A DNA stretch of 64,000 bases from Pseudoscleropodium purum (GCA_963969395.1 OZ017804.1:9300001-9364000), one strand, 5' to 3'. Positions 47,690-60,913 are shown, counted from the stretch's first letter. Made by a program: numbers and translations. Notes: generated by a model from the letters alone, not told the origin.

Positions 47690-48325
47690 AAAAGGAGTAA
47701 TTCTGCTTGAAAATTCATTAAACATTGGTACTCTTGTTGTGATTTAGGCCTAGAAGAATCACCAGTTTACAAGTTTTATACTTGCCCGCAAACTTTGGAG
47801 GCATGGGCCTATGCCCAATCCATCATCTATCATCTACAAGGCTCTTAGCCTTCATGAGAGATTGAACTTTGCCTAATGTGTTTTTGATTCTTCGATTCCC
47901 ATGCATTTCCAAGAATTTAAGATTATTTTGTCTTTATTTAGAGTTTTTGTCCTATAGATATTCTAGACCTCTCGTACCAAAGGGTCTTCTTTTAGGAGCA
48001 TTGGCCACTTGAGGTCACTCATATAGATATATGGGAGGCGCTTTTGGATTAAGGTTGGTCTGTTTAGCTTAAGGCTCAATTTAGAGTCAGACATTGTCCC
48101 TATAATGTTGCTTCCATCTGGGCCAAGTTTGATAAAATTTGGCTCAATTCTCTAGTGCTTGCTCATAAGATAGATAACTACATTGTTTTGAACAAGTTGG
48201 AGCCCCCTTTTTGTCACTTCATTTAGTCTTCATTGTCTAACCTTTGTGGCTTGTCCGCTTTGAATTCTCGTTTTTTTAATGCAATGATTTTTTCCATTTG
48301 TTCAAAAATAAATAAATAAATAAAC
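47690..48325 (+). repeat. LINE 3' fragment with A-rich tail
   Basis: Order and wording match the 1.8-2.37 kb region: a GGCCTATGCCCAATCC-like start, a decayed zf-RVT-adjacent segment, 'tttgataaaatttggct', then TTTAATGCAATGATTTTTTC, CATTTGTTC and an (AAAT)n tail. It is a 5'-truncated LINE copy on the plus strand. Confidence 0.65.
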
Positions 48326-49312
48326 ATTGATATTTAATTTATAGATTTGAAGTATACATGCACGTAGGTGAGGAGAAAGCAATGACTACATATTTTGGTA
48401 TCAATTAAAAACCATAAAATCCTTGTAAGATGTGACATTATTCATCACTCTTTAAAAATGGTATTTAAATGTTGCCAATATTTTAGTTCATATGCAAATA
48501 CATGTTTGAAGTTCTACATAAAGACCAATCAACATTGTCTTTGTGTTTAGTGGCAACCATCCTTGATCATTTTCACTTTCAAATGATAGACTAGCTATTA
48601 TTTTGAGCTTTAAATTAAATGGTTGATCTAAAACATTGGTAATTGATTTAAAAAGTTTGATTGCACAAAATTTTAAAAATTTGTACAATTAAGCTTGCTT
48701 CGTGGTTTGAAAAATTGACATTGTGAGGCTCTAATTCTTTTCTTACAAGGCTTGTCTACACTCTTCATTTCCAAAATTTTGAAAAACATATTAGTACTAA
48801 AATATTCCATGTGTTTACATAATTTTGGGCATAATTCTTGCATTCATTGCATATTTTCAATTGTGTGTACCTTTCAACTAAATAATACATTCTTTAAGAG
48901 TAGTGCTCTCACAAATTTCTTCCAAAAATACTTGGCATTTAAAAAAAATTAAATAAAAAACCAAACAATGCTATGTTCTTAATTTGGTCTAAAGTCCAAT
49001 AAAATCAACCTTTGAGAGTCGCAAGAGACCATTGTGGCCAAATATACCATGTTTTTTTTCCATATTTTTGTATCATGCCATTGGAACAAGTATTTTGAAT
49101 AAAAGGGAAAGTTTAAATTTTGTACAATAGCTATCCATTATTGAAGCTTGTACCGCATTCAAGGATGTGGCTTTTACTTTGTGTTCCATAATACGATACA
49201 AACATATTTGAATGCAAAGATGGATGCATTGCATTATAGGGTTGTGGAATGTTGAAGTGTCTTAAACCATTGGGCTTATAAAACAAGAGGATTTGGGCAC
49301 TATGAGAGAATA
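48326..49312. other. AT-rich spacer, no gene recognised
   Basis: No feature could be supported. Confidence 0.35.
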
Positions 49313-49453
49313 CACTAGTAGAATAAAGGTCTTGGGGCACTAAGGAATACTATTAGATATTGGTGTTGAAGCCCACATAAGCACCAGGTTGGTCCCAATG
49401 CGGGCCTTTTGATACCATTTCATGTTGCCCCAAAACTCCCGTTTCTACTAGTA
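49313..49453. mobile_element. CACTA-type miniature element
   Basis: The left end CACTAGTAGAATAAAGG and the right end CCCGTTTCTACTAGTA form an imperfect inverted pair of the CACTA (En/Spm) kind, continuing inward as TTGGGGC and GCCCCAAA. The 141-bp interior has the phrase 'ggttggtcccaatgcgggcc' and no coding capacity. Flanking triplets ATA and ATG are only a partial match for the expected 3-bp duplication. Confidence 0.65.
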
Positions 49454-51259
49454 ATGAGAGAAACTAGTCTTGTTGGACAATTGAGAGATTGGAGCTAGGA
49501 ATTCCAATAGTCTTTTTTGTTTCTTCTTGCAAATTTTTGAACAATGGCACTTGCATGTTGCAAGATTCATCATGCTTGGTGGTGATGCCAATGAACTCTT
49601 AGCATTGATCACAATTTTTCTACTTCTAATTTGGAAATTTAAAGTCTATAAAATTCAATTGTCAAATTTTGAGAGCCTCTAGTAGGGTTGATAGGGTGTC
49701 TAGACGTCTGTAGATGTTGGGTTTGTAGCATCTTGTGACACTTGCAAAAAAAAAGATTTGCCATCTGCCTTGTCCATCTGCCCACACCGTCCACCTTACT
49801 ATCCACCTTATCTAATGGCCTAGATCTATTTGCCGAAGTGCTATCAAAAGGCGGATGGGGCAGACGTAGAGTCTGGACATCCTATTTTTGGACGCAAATT
49901 TGCTCAGGACATCAGACTTTGTCAATCCTAGCCTCTAAGGTCCTTTAGAGGTTGAGATGTACAATATTCTTTAGAGAAAACATGACCAAAATCTTGCGCA
50001 TTTAAAACCACCACAAATAAAGACTAGTAATTTTCAAGATAGAAGTATTTTGATCTTTGTGACACTTTGTTAGTCATTTCACCTAAGATGTGTTAGATCT
50101 TTCTTGCTCCAATCAAAGATGTATTAGGTCTTAAGCCCATTCTACCATGATAGATTTTTATCATTTGTAATAATACAAGTTTATACAATACTAAAAATGT
50201 GTAAATTCATTTAAAAAATTAGTTTAGAATTTAAAACATTTAAAATTCTATTTTAAGATTTCAATCCTAAAATGAAATAGATATGTAAAACAAACATATT
50301 CCTTACTTTTTAGGCACCATAAATTGTAATGCTACTTATTTGATTTTGAAAAGATATTCTCATATTAAATAATAATTTGAAAAATATGCAAGCTTGCTCA
50401 TCAATGCAATATCGAATGTGCATGATCTCACAAGACCAACTAGGTATAGTTACCTTAAACCTAAATAGAATTATTTTGTATACAACACAATAATTAAGAA
50501 AGAGTAACCTTCTTCTATTCCCAACTGAATTCTTTTTTCTAAGAAATAAATTTGTATTGTCTTTATTCATTTCTAATCTCAATTCAATTCATTTACTCTT
50601 GCAATATTTTAAGATGTGTACCAATCAAATTCTTATTTGGAGTCGTATTTCAACACCCTACAAGGTTAGTTGAAAATTCTAGTTATATATAGATATCTAC
50701 AAGGTTTGTTGTTTGTATATTTTGAAAAATATATTTATAATGATTTTTTTGGATAGGGCCAATTCTTTTGATGTTTACAATTTTCAGATTTCATTTCATT
50801 ACTTTTCATGGCTCCAAATTCTGAAGGGTTGATATTAGTCTCTTTACTTAATTATATATATGCCACCTTCATGCATAGTACAAATTTCAAGGCATTGTCA
50901 ATTAAAGGTTTCAAATCTTTGACAAAGAGACTTCATGCTCCTCAAAATGAACTCTTTCAATTGAAATGACCTCAAAGCATCTACATTGTGACCCTCAAAA
51001 TGTTAGACACTCACAAAACTTGGATGATAAATCTTCCTGGTCTTTCAAGATATTCTTATGACATTCAATCCTAGAGTGTCAAAGCAATGACCCTTGAAAT
51101 CACTTTTCATCCTAAGTTTATTAAACTTTATCCTATATTCCACTTGGTGATTGATCAATTGACTATTATCTGGACTCATTTGGTAAGCTAGGATGGGGGA
51201 CAAAATTTTTTGAGGACTCCTAAGAAATAGGTGTGAACTACTAGAGCCTCAGATTCAGC
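49454..51259. other. Spacer upstream of the XRI1-like gene
   Basis: AT-rich with no supported gene. Any promoter for the downstream gene should lie toward its right end, but no clear TATA element was identified. Confidence 0.35.
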
Positions 51260-54200
51260 GCCCATGAGTACAGATGCTCTCAATACTGTAGCTGATTTAA
51301 ATAGATATTATCATCCACGACTCGTAGGAGTCCGTCAGGTCGAGTGGAGTTTCATCCATCCAATTCGATTGGGGAAAACCACACGGACTTCCGGGCCCTT
51401 CTTTCGCACAGGCAAGTTCTGTGTAATAAGTTCATGTTTCAATTTGCGAGGATCTGTCTGCGCTCCTCTCGAGCTCTCGCCAGACCCTCGGACACTTGCT
51501 GCTATCTTCCTGGCTCCCCATTCTCCTCTCCCACACCCTCCTCATCCCCCGTCGCACTTCGTCTCTCGCCTCGCCCCGCTCAATTTGAGCTCTTGCTCGT
51601 CATTTTTGGTTTCCATTTGGCTCCCCTACACTCCGATCTTCTCTGCCTGCTTGCTTTCTGCTCTCGATTTCTCGTGTGGGAGGTTTAAGACGACTCGCGG
51701 ACGAAATTGGAGTGCGTCAGATTTCTGGAGCTGGAACGGTTTCGATTTACCGAATTTCGGTGTTTTTCTCTGTTCCATGCAGGTCCGGGTTCTTCTTCAA
51801 TTTTTTGGTGCGTCGTGAGTTTTGAGGACGATGGTGGTGTGTGTTACAGTTGAATGATCCACTTACTTTTATTTCTGGATTTGGAATTTTTTAATGCGGG
51901 AGACATTTTAGACATTTACGCTTCGGGTCTTCTTGTTAACAGTGATTGGCGGCGATTTTCGCCTCGGAAGCTTAGAAAGTCAGACGAATTGTAGAGTGTG
52001 TAAGGTTGTCTGGAGCTGAACTTGTTGCGCTATTCCAAACATCGGTCGTTTCTCAGTTCATTGCAGATCCTGTTTCTTCTTCAGATTTTTGGTGCATTGT
52101 GAGGTTTGAGGACATTGAGGTGCTGGTGGTAGGTTTCATAGTCGGATGATCCTGTTACGTTCATTGGTGGTTTCGGACTTCCATAATTCGGGTGACGTTG
52201 TAGATAGTGTAGGCATTTTTTTAATGCTTTGGGGCCTTCTTGTTACAAGTGTAACGGGGATTGGCGGCGATTTCGCGTAAGAAGCTTGTGAAGTGCGCTA
52301 GGAAGTGTTTGGGCTTTCTCGACGCGGTTCATTCTTGTCAATGCATTGCACTGGCACTTTCGAAGCTGAACCGGTTGCGATTAACTAAAGCTTCAGTCGA
52401 TTTTCTGTTCTGCGTAGGTCCGGTTTCTTCTTAAAATTTTTGTGCATGTGAGTTTTGAGGACGTTAGAGGTGCTGGTTGCTGTCGTAATATTTGGATGAT
52501 CCAGTTGCTTTCTTGGATTTCATAATGCAGGAGACATTTCGGACATTTTAGTATGCTCCGGGTCTTCTTGTTACAGGGATTGGCTGTGATTTTCGCCTAG
52601 GAAGCTTTTACAGGGCGTTAGGAAGTGTATAGGCTTTCTCGACGCGGCACATTCTTGTTACTGGCACTTTATTTTGTGTTATTGGAGTGCTTCTTTGTGC
52701 GTAACTGGGTGAATATTCGGCTCCGGGTCTTTCACTTGATTTCAAGTGTTATGATTGTCGCAAGACAGCGTGGCAGATTGCTCTAGAAGAACGTTTCAAC
52801 TCTTGAATTTGACAAAGTTTTTGTTTCTGTCTCGGCAACTGTCTGCCTGCAGGGAGGATCACGGTCAGGTTCGGGTGTTACATTATAGGACTTGCATTTT
52901 CGTCTGGTGAGCAGACTCGAAGTTGAGCACAAACTTGGGAGTGCGAGTCTTGAACCACCTCCTGGAAGTAAGAACTGCACTCTACAATAAAACCATTCTC
53001 TCCTGGATATTTGCTCATTGCTTTGTTGAGAACCCATCTTTGTTATTGCGTTTCTTAGACTGCCACTGCTTTAAGAGTCTAGCTGGCAGTTTCTTCACTC
53101 CTGATATGTTTTTTCGCAATAGCAATCTATTTGCTGCATAGATGTAGTGACGAGCGCCAGAAGTTTCCGTGCTATGGCTTTGGCCGCATGAATTGTTTGG
53201 GCATTATTGTTTACTCATCAACGTGAGAAGTCTCATCCTTATTGAAGGTGCATCGGTCTTCATTAGATTTTCGTGCGTGACATATTTCATACTGGTCATT
53301 AATCTCTTCCACTCGATGGAATTGCTCCCGTATATCAATATCTGAGGTCTGGTTGTGGAGACGAGCTGATTTTCAAAAATGCTAGGAGTCATTGCATTGC
53401 TCTTGTCATGTTCATGCCAACCATTGGTAGATCCCTTGCATCCTCTGTATTTAAGAGCTGATCAAGCAAACGATTCTCTGAATTACTGGATTACATATTT
53501 CTCTCGCCTGCAAGAAGTGGAACCAGGCAGACATAAATCACTTCCCTTCTTTTGAAACACCTGGAAATTGTTGCAAAATTTCCCTCCTTCAGTTTAGCGC
53601 CAATTTTACTTGTGAGTTGTGTCACGTAGAGAAATATCGAATAAATGAGTGAGTGTCACCAGGTATTTAGGGATGCTCCTTCTTTAGCACGCAATTTCTT
53701 AGACGTTACGCATCCAATTCCCTTATGTCTTTGTGCTTCGGACAATCCTTCCCTGTCCGGAATTTGATGTGTTGAGCTTGGGTCGCTTACTAGTCATTGG
53801 CAATGCGGCCCTCGTTTGGGATGGATTGCTTATTGAGATCAACAGTTCAACCGTTATAGCTTCTCAGGGTTCTGTAGCCTTTCTGATGAAGTCTTGTCGA
53901 GCTGAAAATACTTGAACCCGGTAGCGGAAGCTGCGTCTTTAGAACTAGTATGTAACTGTCTTAGAAGTTTCTTGGCTACACACTGGAATTCGACATTTGG
54001 GCGTCTAAACTAGTGAGTGTGTTCTTATGCCAAATTTTAGTGTTTCCGATGGTCAGTTCAATGGAGTGGATTTGCGAAGACAAGGCTGGAATCGTTTGTA
54101 TTCATTACGGCTGTACTAATCTTTGTTTGTTTTGACTTTCCTCTGACTATATCCTACGGTTCAGGTGGCTTTTTAGTTGTATGTCAAGTGCCTGAACATT

Positions 54201-54614
54201 ATGTGTGGTGCTTATGTAGATGGTGCCGTGATAAGATTGGAGATCAAAACTTTTTTTTAATGAAACGGGTCAACGTGGATGTATTGCGGCAAACATAAAG
54301 GTTGATGTTAAAGAGTCTCGACGGCGGTATCAGTGCATTCATCCGGACAGAGATGAGCCTTAGCGACGTTGCCTTGCAATTTGCTCCCAGAGCTCAATCA
54401 ATGGCCGGAAGGGGCAAGATGGAGCCTTGGTCCCAGCACAATGAATATTCCTTTATGACTGAGTCTGAGTCTCCACTTGGTACGGATGGCGAAGCACTTT
54501 CTCTTCATGGTTTCAATACTTTCTCCAATGAGAGGGTCGTACATAATGTAGTATGCGAATGCTGAATGTATGAGGAATTTCTGATGGAGTCTGTTTCCCC
54601 TTGCAGCAAGCTCG
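51260..54614 (+). promoter_or_regulatory. Long 5' leader/intron region of the XRI1-like gene
   Basis: Composition shifts to higher GC at about 51.26 kb, with a pyrimidine-rich stretch (51,450-51,680) typical of plant leaders. No conserved coding frame appears until 54.6 kb. It holds three diverged tandem repeats with acceptor-exon-donor structure (51.7-52.7 kb). An open frame at 54,402-54,564 (ATGGCCGGAAGG start) does not join in phase to the next exon and may be a short upstream frame. The transcript start is not determined. Confidence 0.5.
51700..52660 (+). repeat. Triplicated leader segment with micro-exon-like cores
   Basis: Three units, spaced 284 and 351 bp, share TTCTTCTT..TTTTGGTGC, GAGGACRTT..GGTGCTGG, GGATGATCC and GGCGAT-TTCGC-type blocks. 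Each has an AG acceptor, a 30-32 nt core (51,783-51,814; 52,067-52,098; 52,418-52,447) and a GTGAGT or GTGAGG donor-like end. The cores could be alternative non-coding exons. Confidence 0.7.
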
Positions 54615-56512
54615 ATGGCAGCCATCCCCACGTCTTTCTGGGATCAGATTCAGTTACAGAGCGAAGTCGACTCTAGCAACTTGTTTGCCATGACAACTCC
54701 ATGTGTGGACAGAAGTCTTCAGCCCTCGACTCCTTCATTTTATTCTTATGCTAATAGTCAAGGTATTTATGTGACCGAAGCAACTTGAATATCGATCATG
54801 GAATGTCATTTGATTATTCATTCATCTTTGTAGACTCTCTAACGTACTAAGTAATTCATCTTTATGTGTCCACATTCTAGTTAATCTTGACCATTTTCTT
54901 TTTTCATATGAAGGGTATAAGATCTAACATGATTTCTTCATTTCTCTCTGATGTTTCAGGCAGTGACAGCACTGGGTCATCCTCGTATAGTGACCAGCAA
55001 GGAGATCGATTCAAGAGGCGGCGTATGCTGCAGTTTACCGGAGTAAACACAGGTGGTTTTGCGCAAGACTCACCTCCTCCTTACGAGACTGTCATCGGCT
55101 CTCCTACAAACACCTACTCTTCGTACTCCTCATATTCTTCGTCCTATGGGGTAAGGCTTCTCTCCCTCGCACGACCTGCACTTGTTAGATTTGTTAAGGA
55201 TTACTATAATGTCTATGTACCAAATTGCTGTAATTGGATGTGTTTAGGATGCGTTTATCTAATTTATGGACCGTGCGTTCTTTGACAACAGGGCTCGCCT
55301 CTTTCCTCAGTGTATAGTGGCGAGGACTACATGTTGCAATCATATGGCTCTCCTGGTCAGCCAGCTTCTTCGTGGTTTTCTGGAACTGGTAAGACCAACA
55401 CCTCTTTTATTCCACTTCCTACTGCGGAGATTGTGGCAACAGTATTGTGCCACATTTCGTGCAGATGCTGTTGGGATCTTTTGGGACACATTCCAGTCAG
55501 GATTCATTGTTCTTACGGGAGTCTTATGTCTCTGCAGATGCTTCAACCTCTAGTATGCTTCCCAATGCTCAACAACCTGTTGACAAATGGGCGTCGCTAC
55601 ATTCGTTCGATAAGAATCAGTCCTACAGTGCTCCAGTGCAAATGTATGTATCATGATAATTTTGTTCATTTCACTCGCACCATGCTATTTTACAGCAATT
55701 ACAGATCATAAGAACGTGTGATGAAAGAGCCTAACTTGCAAAATTAGTCAAGAGTGCAACGACATTGACTGTTTGTTTGTGCCTTTATATTCAGGAAATC
55801 TCCTGTGCTCCCGCTCGGCACTTACGTCCCAAGTGCTTATGGAGATGTTTATGCTCCACAACCTTGGAAACGACCACCTCCGCCCGTGCCGCAGTCTAGT
55901 TTGTCCCAACATCAACTTTCACCTCTACAATTACCTTACCAGCAGCCATTCCAGCAAACTCAACCGCGACAGTTGCAAGCAAAGTTAGAAGATGGACTAT
56001 TGCAAAGTCCTCTCACTCCCTTCTCAAAGCCGCCTACTCCTGGTAAAACCCCACTTAGTCATTTCGTTTGAACGCTTTTTAGAGTCCTCGATACAAATCC
56101 TAGATAAACCTGCGCGTTGAAGATTGCACCCGTTGAAGATTTGCGTATGATAACGTGCACACATTCTCCTACGTGTATGATTTTTATTGACGATTGACAA
56201 TGATTGTGGACGAATGCAGGCCGGAAATCCTGTTCAGGTCCCAGTAGATTCAAAACGAAGCCGTTAATACCTATTGCATTGCCGTTTGCAATGTTGAAAC
56301 CATCTGCTGCTCAAGGTGATGTGACCTTGAATGATATCAACAAGCTATTGTTGAGTCCCCCACCAACACCAACTGATAGACCATTTCCCATTGATGAGAA
56401 AAGACCTCCTACGCCTCCAGGAGCAGGCCTCTCTGGGAAATCTGTTGTCGCGTGCACGAAGATACACACGGAAGGTGCTGGCACCATTACCATCATGAGG
56501 ACGAAGGGGTAA
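54615..56512 (+). CDS. XRI1-like: XRI1-like protein, 6 coding exons
   Basis: Coding exons by splice fit: 54615-54762, 54960-55150, 55292-55388, 55430-55643, 55795-56042 and 56220-56512, joining to 396 codons plus stop. The fourth exon's start is the least certain because GCGGAG is a weak acceptor. Landmarks are SFWDQIQLQSEVDSSNLFAM near the start, then FKRRRMLQF at about 65, a long Ser/Gln/Pro-rich middle, and a conserved-looking end with PFAMLKPSAAQGDVTLNDIN and later TKIHTEGAGTITIMRTKG. That end matches my recollection of plant XRI1 (X-ray induced 1), a nuclear protein induced by DNA damage and needed for meiosis in Arabidopsis. The first ATG after the leader acceptor (54,615) is the proposed start; the protein is longer than Arabidopsis XRI1. 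No stop or frameshift is seen. Confidence 0.75.
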
Positions 56513-58915
56513 ATTACAGATATCTTTTCCCCGTCTCCTTATCTTTCGCGATTGGAGAGGATTATAATGGATGTGCCGTAAGGCACCGACCACCCTGGAT
56601 GATGGATGCCGGTCTGTCCTGCCACCTTGAACCAATTCCTTCTCATACATGGTGTACATCTTCGAGAAACGGCTTGGCGCAAGACAGTCGATTGTATAAG
56701 TATTCCCGCTTCCTTCCCCGTTGATGGCTTTGTGGTACTTCGAAGAAGACCTTAAGGCGTTTTCAACTGAGATTACTGTAAAATAGCTGAGGTTCTCTCA
56801 TGTATTCCTCATGATTTCAGAGTTTCTCGTATTAGTCTTGCATAGTTAGAATTTCTGGAAGGGACCGATTTGTAAATTAGTATGCCGATGCATAGACGCA
56901 CGCATCGAACATCCAATTATTTGTTCCATTCAATTGCACAGATTCGAGTGCATCATTTCCCATCCAACCACCTCTCTCTCGACAGAGGACTTGGTTGTGG
57001 TGGAAAATATTCAGATGTAGAAGTAGCCATTTTTATTCAGATGATCTGCCGTTATTGGTTCATGACCAATTGACTGTGCAGTGCTGCTTTTTCAATCCTG
57101 AGCGCCCCCCCCCCCCCAAAGTTCACTTTTCTTCTTTTGAATGCCATTTGCTTGTGGAAGTCAGCTCGTGGATCTTGCATAGTCTATGACACCTCAAACG
57201 TTGACTCTTGATGGATTGGAGTAAATGCCCTTTGTCGCAAACGAGAAAGATAAAAAGAAGTAGACCCTGAAAGAACGGGTCTAAGACTCCTAAGACTATG
57301 GGACTGAGCCTAAGACTTCGGAGACTTCGGAGTTGACGTCAAAAATCAAAATCCTTTTACTCTGTTCTCCCAATTTGACCATTCTAATACGACCTCACAC
57401 CAATAAGAAATACGAACTATCTTTTCCATCCTATAATATAAGATTCCTTAAAGTCATTTATTTATCAGACAAGAACGCCCTTTCCTTTAGCATTTCCCGG
57501 TTCAGTTGACTCTCAATTGTTGCTTGCTTCGGTTTGCAAATTCAATCTCCTACAAGTAACAAGAATTTCGGATAGATTTGTTTAGGAGGCTTCCATGTAC
57601 GTGTACAAGATCTGTGTTTCAAGAATTTTTTCGTTTCAAGGTTTGCAGTTTGCACCATAAATTCAAACGGATTTATAAACACAAGAGAGTCTTTGTGTTA
57701 AGGTAAACCTCACTATAATAATTATTGCTTTGCAATTTGCAATGTGATTCCTTTTCCAAAGAGTTATCAGAGGATCAGAGGATGATGTAAGCATACATTC
57801 AATTTCAATTTCCAAGGCAGCAAGGACCCAAGTCACCCTGAACCAATTGCATTTCTGCAGTTTCTTTCCACTGATTTAATGATGTTAATTAAAAGGGGAT
57901 TTCGTCCCAAGGCACTTGGAAAACCAATAATTGTATATCCTTCTATAAATTAAATCAGTGTTTCTGCAGCCACGCAGTGCTGACAAAACCCAATAATTAA
58001 ACCCACCCCATGACCCTCCCTTGTCCATTCCGTCTGTATGATAAGATAGATGAAATGCAGCACCAGTATGATAAATAAAGTTTATGTATCAATGCACTGT
58101 ACGTACTTCCTCTGCGTATTAAAAAGAGCAGGTGGAATGGGCTTTTCATTCCTTGACATTACTTGACATTACTTGCTATAAAGTACATACTTTCAATCCT
58201 CATTAATACCTTACTACTACTGTACAGTCCAGCAAGTTACACATAATAATATGATAATAATAAAGTACTCTGAATTTTTGACTTCAAGTCAAATGCTAAT
58301 GTTAGACTTGCCTGATTGATCTCTTTTCCCAATTGGTGGAAAATGAAGCTCATGCAAGCCTATGATCAGCTTCAATTTATGATACTCGGCCTAGAAGTCG
58401 GTCAGTTGCAGATTTAGAATGTGTGATGGCTCTGCACCTTTAGTTTCTGAAAAGGAAAACGAAGTAGTAAAGTGCCTGAACCCCTTTAATTGCTACAAAT
58501 TATTGAGGTGGTCTTCTTCTTTGGGGGATGAATGTAAATAGTTTCACTTGAAGAAATAGTTTGAAAATAAATAAAAATTCATATGTAAATGCTTCTTATA
58601 TGTCCATGGGAATAAATAGCTTCATTATTTCATTGAAGATTGTTTTCTTTTCTTGATTATTCCAAAGAAATGAAATGTAAAAAAAAAAAATACCCAAAAT
58701 GTGCAAAGAAATCAATTTGGTGAGGGTGGGATCCCGATTTTTTCTCACAAGATGAATTGGTTGAGTTCACTTAAGCATACAAGTGTTGGCAATGGTATGG
58801 CCGTGCTTTATTCTTTCATTGAAGAGAGGGGAGGGGATTGATAAAACACTTCCTTTATTTGTCTCTTCTATGTTTTATTATTATAGGTTCCAAGATGAAC
58901 ACCCCAGGGAGGCTT
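56513..58915. other. 3' flank and spacer, no gene recognised
   Basis: The first several hundred bases probably include the XRI1-like 3' untranslated region. A run of 14 C lies at about 57,103-57,116. The 57.2-58.9 kb part is AT-rich without supported features. Confidence 0.4.
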
Positions 58916-59083
58916 GATTTGACACTTAGGTGCCGAAATTGAATTTCCACATCAAATTTTCTCTGAAGGGTCCATGTCATCTCACACCTCACATTCATTC
59001 ACTTTCTCACAAGACAACATGTGGCACTTTTCTTTTTTTCTTTTTTTCTTACCCAAATGATTCTTATGAATTTATGCCGAATC
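58916..59083. mobile_element. Small inverted-repeat (MITE-like) element, copy 2
   Basis: It opens GATTTGACACTTAGGTGCCG and closes TGCCGAATC, sharing AATTTCCACATCA, GGTCCATGTCA and TCACACC blocks with the copy at 42,582-42,771. It lacks that copy's internal 58-bp duplication. Confidence 0.55.
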
Positions 59084-59580
59084 TGCCCATTGTAGCCTGA
59101 CTTGTAGCCGCTTTGGCAATGGGTTGGCCAGCATGGGCATCTGCAGAGAACCAATACTGTTTCCCATGCAAAAATGGCCCGCTATTTTGGAGGACATGTT
59201 GCTGGTGTGTGTGTGTATCCTCCGACTTTGCAATAACTTATTATTAGTAATTTAAAAACAAAACAAAACAACTTATTATTAGTAAAGCTCACGAGCCATT
59301 TGTGTGCCATTGGAGAAGGGTGGAACATGTGATGGAGGACATAGCTTTACTGACGTCAGCCAGTTCAAGTCTAGACCACGTTCATTGGAAAAATGGGAAT
59401 CCTTTGAAGAATAAAATGAATTTAAAATTTAAAAACTGGAATCCTTGACAGAAATTTTGGCATGATTCACAGTGACAAATGGGGTGGGGTGGGGGTGGTC
59501 TAATCAATTTGTAGGTAATAATCAACTTTTTTCGCAGAATTGTGGTAATTCCAGAGTGAAGTGTAGGGTTCATCAAATTG
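59084..59580. other. Spacer, no gene recognised
   Basis: Short direct repeats of ACTTATTATTAGTAA near 59,235 and 59,270 are present; otherwise nothing stands out. Confidence 0.35.
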
Positions 59581-60913
59581 GGCCAGGGAGGATTGACCCG
59601 GCCGAGGGGATCGACCCCTCTATTGCCCCCATCTTTGGATGATGGGGGATGGGGGGGTTTTCGGTTTACTGTCCATTCCTCCGATCGCCTCCCTCCTTCC
59701 CCCTCCCGACCTCCTTCGTCCTCCGACCTCCTTCTCCCCCTGTCGTCACTCCCATTCGAATCCCGATCGTCACCAGGCCCCAGCCATCAAGCTGCGAGAA
59801 CTCACTTTTCGTTGAAGTCTATCAAGAACAATCTTCATTACTGCGTTTTGATGGTGAGGTGTTTCCAGTCTTGCTGAAGCTCCGTCCAAGTCGGATCTGA
59901 GTTCTGAAGGATTCTGAGTTTTGAAGGATCGACAAACTACATCATATGTCACTGTAAAATGGGAATAGATTCTACAGAACTTGAAGAAATTTTCCACCAA
60001 GTTGGCTCTAGTGGTTGTGTCCCTCATATTTTGGCATATTTTGGAGGGAGTTGAGCAGTCACGCATTCTTGCCATGGAGTTTACGGATACATTGATAGTT
60101 TACGGATGTATCTTATTTCCGTTTTATAATGAAAGCATCCTTGGGATCGACATCAGTTAATTTCTCCTATTGCTGAGGATACCCAATGGTCGCTATGTAG
60201 CTACTCTGGCTATTTGGTTCAGGAACCATTAAGTTGTCGCCTCGAAGATCTGTGTTCTAATGTATTCAAAACATGAGATTAGCAGCCTGCAGCAAGTTCG
60301 TGCTAATATGCCAACTGAGCGGAAACTTGCTCCCACCAATGCTACCCTTCCTATACAGACTTAGGAGCAGGGTCAGCCTGTACTGACTTTTTCATTTAAT
60401 AATATGGCTTCTTTTGATCTGATGCCATTGTAGCGAAGGCTTGCAACAAAGTCTCTCATTGTCAACGTATTCACTCTCTTCTTCTCAATATCTTATCAAA
60501 AATTTAAAGGAGTTGTGTTCTCTTCACCACATGTTAAGAATTCGTGTCTTGTTGTGGTTTATCTTGATCTTGCCGCATGGTGATTTGTTCTCTGTTTGGA
60601 GAGGATTTTAGCTTCTCGAAGACTGAATGCAATCAGATTCAACTTAGACAGAGCTTCAGCAAGATTGGAAACACCTCACCATCAAAACGCAGTAATGAAG
60701 ATTGTTCTTGATAGACTTCAACGGAAAGTGAATTCTCGCAGCTTGATGGCTGGGACCTGGTGACAATCGGGATTCGAATGGGAGTGACGGCAAGGGGAGA
60801 AGGAGGTCGGAGAAGGAAGGAGGGAGGCGGTCGGAGGAATGGACAGTAAACCGAAACCCCTCCATCCCCCATCATCCAAAGATGGGGCAATAGAGGGGTC
60901 AATCCTCCCTGGC
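59581..60913. mobile_element. Fold-back element with roughly 300-bp inverted arms
   Basis: Arms at 59,581-59,900 and 60,634-60,913 are reverse complements with modest divergence, separated by a 730-bp loop without a gene. The arms begin GCCAGGGAGGATTGACC and contain CCTCTATTGCCCC, a pyrimidine-rich stretch and a short exon-like segment. A third partial terminus near 61,107-61,138 (reverse complement GCCTGGGGAAGATTGACCCC) may mark the true right end. Open frames inside the arms mirror each other and are not genes. The family is unknown; it could be a gene-capturing MULE. Confidence 0.65.

Noticed and set aside
54302..54565. Frame as the N-terminus of the XRI1-like protein
   Set aside because: Every donor I could place leaves phase 0 while the next exon needs one carried base; it is treated as leader or an upstream frame until cDNA is available.
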